This document shows, in pieces, positions 56,862 through 64,000 of a stretch of DNA of 64,000 bases (the stretch's first letter is position 1; each line of letters starts with the position of its first letter). Location: contig CM047430.1 of the NCBI GenBank assembly GCA_026168455.1, positions 71,153,044-71,217,043 of the forward strand, given 5' to 3'. This DNA comes from Theocolax elegans (lineage: Eukaryota > Arthropoda > Insecta > Hymenoptera > Cerocephalidae). The position numbers and the translations under genes are program-made. The notes under the pieces are model-generated. The model was given only the letters and a program-made list of their open reading frames with translations, did not search any database and was not told the DNA's origin.

Positions 56862-58236
56862 TTTCGTTGTCTGAGTTGATAGGTGTTACGTATTTATCTG
56901 TATTTTCTGTGATATTGTTTATTTTATTTAAAAGTTTTGTGCATGTTGATTTAATATTGCTATTTCGTACATTAGGGTAAATGTCTTCGTTTATGAAATT
57001 TTTGAATTTTTCTATATCGTCAACATATTGTAAAATAGTACTGATTGGATTTTTGACACCTTTGACATTTTCCAATAAACTTTTAAATTGATCATACTTA
57101 AGTAATGTGTTGGCGTTGTTAAGATAATCCTTTATTGTAATTAATTTTTTGTCTAATCTATCTAGTTTGTCGGGGTCATTTGTATTTGATTCGTCTGCTG
57201 AGTTAGGTTCGCTGGAGTCAATTTTTATTTGAGATGAATCGGAAGTAATTTTGCCTTTTTTGTTTCTTGCAACTGTAATAAATCCTTCTTTATCAACTGT
57301 GTTAATTTCCTTTTGGGAGTTATTAGAACTTACTTCAGACCGTGTGCGTTTATTGTTATGATTAGATATGATTTGTAAATTGTTGTAGTTAATTGATGAT
57401 TCTTCTATATTAGTAGGTGTATCGACTGATTCGGTGTTAGTTAAATTGATATCGTTTGTTTTGGTTGTGCTGTTTACATTTGAGTCTGTATTTCTGTCTT
57501 GTGAAATTTGCATTGTCGGAATTTGAGTGTTTATTGATACATTAGAATTATTACAATGTTTGGCTAAATGGCCTTCATTATTACAAATAAAGCATTTAAG
57601 GAATTCAGGTCCGGCAAAAATAAAGTAGTCAGACTCGTTATAATTTATTTTGAATAATTCTGGAATTTTTGATATGTCGTCTGGTTTTACGTATACTTGT
57701 CGTCTAAAGCTGGCGACATGATTATAGCCTTCTTTGACGATAGATGCTTTTAATGTAGTGACAGCAGAGGCTCGTTTAATATTTAGTTGGTTAAGTATGT
57801 TTTCAAGTGTGTAGTTTGGTATATCAGGCGATACATTTGAAAATATTATTCTTTTATTTTTTGATACAAGCGGTCTAATTGAGACTTTTTTATTTTTGAT
57901 AGTAATATGTTCATACTTATCAGTTAAGTTATTGACGAGTTCTTTGTTACTTAGGTATATGCAGATACGGTTGTTGGAAATTCTAGATGCATACAAGATG
58001 TTTTTAGGTTGCACTATTTCACCGATGGCACACACGTAATCAGTTAGGTTTAGTTCTTCAGCACAGTCAATTATTAATCCTTGTTCTCTTTTTGGTTGAG
58101 ATATGTTAGCGTAGGTTTCTTGATCTTTTATTACAAAAGTGGGGATGGTTTTAGATGTTGTTGGAGGCATTTCTTGGTTTGTTAAGGTAGGTGACGTTTG
58201 TTCCATTTTGATAATGGAATTAGATGGAATTTTCAC
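56833..58236 (-). CDS. LINE ORF1: gag-like RNA-binding protein, 467 aa
   Basis: This would be the RNA-binding partner of ORF2. Residues about 25-200 carry the pre-knuckle fold of I/R1-type ORF1s (IIDCAEELNLTDYVCAIG, FSNVSPDIPNYTLENIL). A CCHC knuckle lies at 215-228 (CFICNNEGHLAKHC); only one is recognisable, whereas relatives often have two or three. A long Asn/Ser/Thr-rich linker with a KKGKITSDSS basic patch and a helical C terminus follow. It overlaps ORF2 by 29 nt in another frame. No defect is seen. Confidence 0.85.
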   Translation of the reverse strand: MKIPSNSIIKMEQTSPTLTNQEMPPTTSKTIPTFVIKDQETYANISQPKREQGLIIDCAEELNLTDYVCAIGEIVQPKNILYASRISNNRICIYLSNKELVNNLTDKYEHITIKNKKVSIRPLVSKNKRIIFSNVSPDIPNYTLENILNQLNIKRASAVTTLKASIVKEGYNHVASFRRQVYVKPDDISKIPELFKINYNESDYFIFAGPEFLKCFICNNEGHLAKHCNNSNVSINTQIPTMQISQDRNTDSNVNSTTKTNDINLTNTESVDTPTNIEESSINYNNLQIISNHNNKRTRSEVSSNNSQKEINTVDKEGFITVARNKKGKITSDSSQIKIDSSEPNSADESNTNDPDKLDRLDKKLITIKDYLNNANTLLKYDQFKSLLENVKGVKNPISTILQYVDDIEKFKNFINEDIYPNVRNSNIKSTCTKLLNKINNITENTDKYVTPINSDNENGENHTMEY

Positions 58237-58350
58237 TCGCGATTTGCGAATGTGTCAGGGCTTGGCCCTGTATCGATTCTAGAATTTTCGTACTATACGG
58301 AGCGTTTGTCAACACGTCTGTTCACCGTAAATTCCTTACGAAGACTGTTA

Positions 58351-61300
58351 TTTTTTTTTTTCTTTATTTCCTAAATTTTGTTCAATATTGTAAAATTTTG
58401 TGATGTATTTAATTTAAAGTAATAAATTTATAAGAATAAAATGAGCCTACAGGAAATAAAGTGATCGAAGGAATAAAATGCAATTTTACGCCACTCGTAG
58501 AGGTTAATAAAGTAGACTTTTTAGATAATCAGGGCGAAAAAGTAATTATTTAGGAGGAGCGGGGATATGACGAAGACCCTAAAATTCATACATTGTATTG
58601 TGAAAAAACGTTTTTTATATTAGATTTATCACTATTTCGTTGTTTTTATATGTTTATTATAGGAACAGTTTTGTTTAAATATAAAGTGAATTGGTAAAAA
58701 TTTTCTGATTGTTTAAAACGATCGTGCTGAATACAAAATATAAAATGAATATGAAATATATAATGAAAAACGATTAAAAAGTAAACATGTATCCATGGTC
58801 ATCACTTATACGTTTGAGCTATAACATAATCAGGAAAGGTCTTGATATAGGTGAAATGAAAATCGCTTCGGAGCGATTGAAACCGTCCCTTTAGGCATTG
58901 CCGAATCTCACAACTCAATTTTCTAGTCAAATTTGTTTTTTTATCCATAAACCTAAACGTTCCGCACTGTGCTTCTTCATATAATTATAATATACATTTA
59001 TTTTAAGTAGATGTCGTATCTAAATTACGAGCATATACATCCTTTCAACCCAAAAAATATCCATCTAAAGTATTGAATTAAAAATCTAAAAAAAATTCAG
59101 AAACGGATAGCTTAAAATATAAGGGAGAGACTGACGTATTGCGTTTTTAAAGAAAAATCAATATTCGTTAATAATATTATTAAATAAACAATTTTTAGTT
59201 TCTATACCTAATAAAAAATACATAATCTTTCAACTGGATTCTTACGGATGTAAAACTCAACTGAGAAATGTGGGAATATTGTTTACAAAATGATTAACAG
59301 CGTTACGTTCAAGATTTTTAAAATATCCTTTTTTTGTTTACAAAAAATATAAAATACGACCATACATTTTGTAAATGTGACATACGTCCTTAAATTTGTA
59401 ATCCGCAACGATACATCATTTTTGTCAGTGCACACATCAGACATCACTGTCGGCCACTTCTTAGCCGAGTCTATTTTACGGTAGATATTTCAATCAGTCG
59501 CTAAAACAAAAACGTATACTCGTCTCATTCTCACTTCTGATCGTTCTCGAGTCTCGAGGCAGCCGATGTCAAATTCGACGCTCTTATAATTAAGACACAT
59601 TATATTTCCTTTGGATATCCAAAAAAATGTAAATAAATAGATATACGTCGTCATTTCCGTAAAGTTCGACATTTTTGAGGGATTCGGAAAGTGTATAGTA
59701 CACTAAGCCACTGGGTATAAGAATGTAAAGAGGTATAGAAACTAATACTGTTTGGGTATATATATTCATAACGTGTGCGAATATACTCGCAAAGGAAAAT
59801 ACACCCGCGTTGCGTATATTTTAGCCGCACGATTTATCATTTCTCGTCGTTCCTCTTCGCATGTCTCGATCCCTCTCAAACTCTATAATTCTTCTGTTGG
59901 ATTTAAATCGACCTATCGTGATAACGTTCCGAATCCTCGCGTCTCACCGAAGTACAAAGTATATTTAATTATGAATCTTCGATGTATTGCGACCGCGAGC
60001 GTTTCAAAGTAGTTTTTCAAAGAGACGTACTTAGTATATATATATATATATATATATAAGCCATCAGCGGAAGATCCAAGTTAAACGAGCAAAACTGCAC
60101 GGCTGTCAGTTATTCAACGGCATTTCCCGTATATATACGCGCGGCGTACAAGCTCCCTTCGAGAAAACGAAAATACGAAACGAGCCAAAGTGACCCGGTC
60201 TATTTCTAAAGTTATACTCTCTGTTACTACCCCGAACACGAGGTTGTCACTCAAACATGATTATTTTTCCCTCGTTTCGATTACATTCATGAGTCTCTCA
60301 ACGTGTCTCTTTTCCTCCTTTTCTTTTTCTTTCTTTCCCTTCAATCAACCTTGTGACAATCTTTTTTAACTACATACCATATATATGTATATATACACAA
60401 TTACGCCGACAATATTTTTATATAGTCGAATTTTGTATACTTGGCACACTGAGAGAAAGACATATTTGTGAAAAGAAACTTCATTTATTAGATATAGATA
60501 TCAACACTTCCCATCGTAATTATTAGAATTTTACCGAAGTAGAAACTAATGATAGTTTAACTGTTGACTACTGATCTATTTAAATAATACTTAACCCTTT
60601 CATATATGGGCGAATTAACTTTTTTTTCCTTTTTTCATATTTTTCAAAATTGATGCAGGAGTTAGAATTTTTTTCTTTTTTAGGTACTACTGTACCTAGA
60701 CTATTGAGTCATGGAGATGTTTTTAGAATATAAAAATATATATAAAAATATAAAAAACGATAAATAGACAAAATGAAAAAATAAAAAAATGGGGTTTTGA
60801 GTATTTAATACGTTAGCGGTGAACTTTGATGAGTAACGTATGCTTCTTATCATTGGAATTATTTGATTGATTAATAAAGATTATAGAATCGTTATTAGGA
60901 TTCGGTTTCGGCGTTATAAAATACGTCGGAAACCTATATTAACACTTTTGGACCAACTTACCTGAATTGTGTGACTGAAAGGGTTCAGGGGATTACAGTT
61001 AATATAAATTACATTTATAACTATCGCACTATGCGATTATTTTTCATCCCGGTATATTTACTTGCCTGTGAAAATCTTTCGATGGTTGCTCTAAACATTT
61101 ATTAAAACCAGATTGTTATTCACACGCATATATTTAACTAAAACGTAAGTTAAAATAAATCTCTCAATTTCCAAATAAAAAGGATGATTTTACATGTGTC
61201 AAACAAACTATTTAGTTAAAGTCAATTGTATCGAAAAGCACCTTCAGCGAAGGTCTAATAATTCGCAAGTATGGTGTAATTTCAATCACACTATTCCAAT

Positions 61301-61472
61301 TGATATTTAATATTTTAAACATTATTAAGATTTATTAATAACAATAGAAAGTACTGAAATCAGAATAAAGTCGACAAGTATTTCTCTTGATAAATGACAC
61401 ATTTTTTCAAAAAGGTATATACTTCAAAAGGACAAAATAATTTATTTTATTATTTTTAGCCCTGCTATGTCA
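58351..61472. other. Noncoding stretch with CpG patches
   Basis: At 58868-58885, AATCGCTTCGGAGCGATT is a perfect 7-bp hairpin with a TCGG loop. At 59750-60250 is a CpG-richer zone with TATA-like runs and an (AT)n at 60034-60058 that may be a host promoter or UTR. No gene model could be supported. Confidence 0.45.
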
Positions 61473-62599
61473 TACACGGAAAAAAATAAATAGTTAGCCC
61501 AACCAAAGATTTGGTTAGTTACGGTAACACTAATATATTTAGTACATCCAACTGATTTAAAATATTTATCTTAACCATTTTTTTATGTTTAACTTTACTA
61601 TTTAGTATGTATATAATGGAATAACAAATATAGTAATATTATCCAATTTTTTTTCGTAAGTGTAACAACTCAAATAGTTATTAATAGGATATTATTAAAA
61701 AAGATTGTTTTTGAAAATATATTAATAGTTCGTGATATAAGCTATAAGTGTTATTATTAATAACTTTAACATTCAACATTAAGTATTAGAAGATGAAGTA
61801 TGGTGTTATAATGCAACTTACAGTGCACAGCAAAGAAAAAGGAATTAATAATAAATAAATAATGTATTTTATCGATTACAGTAAGTGCAGATAAATTATT
61901 ATAATAATTTTTATAAAGATTATAAAGATATGTTCATATTATGGTAAGTATTTCTATGTCACATCATAGCATATTCACAAGTTAAATTTCACGATTGCTA
62001 TATATAGGTAATTGCTATTTTTTTGCTCAGAGTTATAAGTTCTGTGAATTTGCAGTACTTTAAAATCTAGAAACAAAAGTACATCTAACGCGGGTTTGAT
62101 AAATTCGTATGCGACTATATTAATGAATATAGTTACACATGATTGTGATTGTTTTAAGTAACCTTCTGCATAGTCTTGACTATTCAAAGATAAAACTAAA
62201 AACATAATGATTATTGAGAAAGTTGTAAAATTACTCGAGAAATAGGGATACTCACGTTACATTTAAAGGTATTTGTTTAACGGTCTTCTTTATGCGTTTA
62301 ATTTGAAACTGTAATACACTTTAATGTACTTTATTGCAATTATTATAATTTTTAAATGTTAATCATATACTTATAAGCTTTTATTTTTTTAACTAAAAAA
62401 TTGTATATGATTTTATCACTTCGTTTATTTAATACTGTTAATTAATTAATTTATGATTTTTCTTGGGCAAGTTGTAAATATTCACGTACAAAAATTTAAC
62501 ATTTTGGACAATATAATAATATCTGTGCTTTACAATATTCCTATACAAAGAGAATAATAACAGCATAAATTGCAATAAACTTTTTTATTTATGATTACA

Positions 62600-62788
62600 T
62601 ATATTTTATCACGGATGAAGAAGTAGATTTTGAGGCTTTCGTCATTCTTACTCCGGACAGCATTCGACGCCTTATTCCAAAAGAGGGACCACAATTAAAC
62701 TTTATGTACAAGTTGCAACGATTTCTAAAAGAATATGAAGCAAATGATGTTACCATCGATGTTACAGAACAAGTAGTAAGCTATTAAT
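62600..62788 (+). CDS. SAM-like exon inside the TIR element
   Basis: The open frame reads TDEEVDFEAFVILTPDSIRR then LIPKEGPQLNFMYKLQRFLK. This is the pattern of the C-terminal helices of a sterile alpha motif domain (a Leu/Thr-x-Asp-Leu-like turn, then Gly-Pro-x-Leu and a long helix). It ends at a donor-like site, caagta/gtaagc, near 62777. SAM domains mediate protein-protein or RNA contacts. The N-terminal half of the domain should be on an upstream exon that I cannot place. Confidence 0.5.
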
Positions 62789-63224
62789 AAACTCTAAATG
62801 AATTTTTTAACAATCTTTTACTTTTATATCTACTTAAGATATAATAATAAATTATTGAATATTTTATCATTTACGTATTTATTAAACATTTACTTAAAGC
62901 TTATTGTTCAGTAATCTATTTACTTTATTTTATATCTTTATATTTATTTATCGGTATTAATAATTGTCGAACAGTCTAAGCTATTAATATTTACTTTTCA
63001 GCAAATTAGCCTTTTAATTAACAAAACAAATTTTGGAATAGTTTTCTTTAAGACATACATTATACATTAAATATGTTTATTAAATAATAACAAATTAGAA
63101 ATCTATGCATTTTAATACTGTTCTTGGCATCAAAAATTTCAAGACTGAAACTGCAAATTTGGTCTCATTATGTTTATCCATTCATTATGTTAAGTTATAT
63201 ATATTATATATATTTGCACTATAG

Positions 63225-63427
63225 AAATAGAACCACATGTGACATCGTTGGCTAACTCTGATACTTGCGAACCAACCGCGGGAGGATCTCGAAGTTCATA
63301 TTTCCGAATTATTAAAGGAACATACGTTATTGAAGGCGATGAAAACGACGATGAACAAATCAATCGACCTCACGAGGAAGCAAAAAGACAGTTAAAATTA
63401 TACAATAACTTATCTGTTAGAAAATAA
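63225..63427 (+). CDS. Terminal exon-like ORF of the TIR element
   Basis: It follows an acceptor-like cactatag. The frame is acidic in the middle (EGDENDDEQ) and ends KRQLKLYNNLSVRK-stop, with AATAAA about 10 nt after the stop (near 63442). It does not join the SAM-like exon in phase directly, so a missing exon or decay is likely. Function unknown. Confidence 0.4.
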
Positions 63428-64000
63428 ACGATTTATTTATTCAATAAAGTACTTATAACGAATTACAAATGTCTTATTACTGCTTTAATTTTTTTATCAT
63501 GCCCACTTATTTCATCAGTATAATAAAATATATGCCTAATACAAATAATTCTATATAAAATATGAATATTAGAAATTGTTGGGCCAACGAAAAAAATTGT
63601 TATTTTAATCAAATGAAAGGTTACATTAACTATTACTTAATAATAACTAAAACCTTTTATATTGTTTATGTAAGTCAAATAATCGTAAGGATAAATAACA
63701 GGTTGTCTGGTAATGGTTACAAAATAATTGGTTAGTGCGACAATTTACCAATTTCAACCATTTACTATGCTTATAATTATGAAAAAGATAGTGGTCCAAT
63801 ATATAACCATTTTAAAATAGTTAGTGTAACCAATTATTTTTTTCCGTGTACAGCAATAAATAAACAATAGTATTTATAATAATATTCATTTATGCGAAAT
63901 TAATTTCTCCTAATCTAATAAAACAGAAGTACGTCTCTTTTTTATAGTTTTTAAATACAATAATATTTGCACCACCGATAATTATGTGTTTCAGCAGTTC

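Larger units (their letters stand above)
53863..58350 (-). mobile_element. I/R1-group LINE, both ORFs open
   Basis: On the minus strand there is a short 5' UTR (58350-58237), ORF1, a 29-nt overlap, ORF2, a 3' UTR of about 70 nt, and an A-rich tail with aaataaat units (53912-53863). Intact ORFs suggest a young copy. The 5' edge and target duplication could not be fixed, because both flanks are A/T-rich. Confidence 0.88.
61473..63850 (+). mobile_element. 2.4-kb TA-flanked TIR element with exon-like ORFs
   Basis: Terminal repeats CACGGAAAAAAATAA at 61475 and its complement ending at 63848 are flanked by TA on both sides. Subterminal blocks share ggttagt(gt)aacc-like words. Inside are two coding-like plus-strand segments (62600-62780 and 63225-63427) with splice-like edges. 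No transposase was recognised, so it is non-autonomous or of an unknown type. Confidence 0.65.

Noticed and set aside
61975..62205. 76-codon minus-strand frame inside the TIR element
   Set aside because: It is opposite to the exon-like segments, with no splice context or recognisable domain.

Overview
This window reads as AT-rich nuclear DNA of an insect. The transposon families, the short introns and the CpG-rich promoter-like patches would suit Hymenoptera such as an ant or bee, but that placement is inference. It is dominated by transposable elements. I can support one conserved host gene, a DM-domain (Dmrt) transcription factor at 36.3-37.6 kb on the minus strand. Its three-exon model closes in frame with consensus splice sites.

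Region by region. (1) 1-7622: an LTR retrotransposon whose 5' LTR begins before the window. It has a tRNA-Lys-type primer site, an intact 894-codon gag, a polypurine tract and a 1472-bp 3' LTR that differs from the visible 5' LTR at one base. There is no protease, RT, RNase H or integrase, so it is a recent gag-only, trans-mobilised element. (2) 7.6-18 kb: a 33-bp-type minisatellite, a spliced pseudogene, diverged LTR relics, a decayed Helitron helicase, a divergent pair of similar OB-fold-like coding segments, and an LTR split by a TA-flanked element that carries 5S-rRNA-type promoter sequence. (3) 18.4-24.7 kb: a CR1/Jockey-group LINE with intact ORF1. Its ORF2 is broken by frameshifts, a 663-bp internal tandem duplication and a 634-bp foreign insertion. 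An unrecognised 217-codon ORF lies 9 bp downstream. (4) 25-33.2 kb: nested repeats, two Helitron-like termini (with the one at 18 kb), TIR elements, microsatellites, and a 1.6-kb element with roughly 400-bp inverted arms. (5) 33.4-41 kb: hairpins, foldback elements, the Dmrt gene, and a 1.2-1.3 kb near-identical tandem duplication. (6) 41-53.9 kb: mostly noncoding, with a tRNA-derived SINE (intact boxes, poly-A and target-site duplication) and several palindromic MITEs. (7) 53.9-58.3 kb: an I/R1-group LINE on the minus strand with both ORFs open but no RNase H domain. (8) 61.5-63.85 kb: a TA-flanked TIR element containing exon-like segments, one of them SAM-like.

The most unusual systems are the gag-only retrotransposon, the RNase H-less but open LINE, the 5S-promoter-bearing DNA element, the SAM-carrying TIR element, and the orphan ORF after the first LINE. 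Coordinates of repeat edges come from reading by eye and may be off by a few bases.
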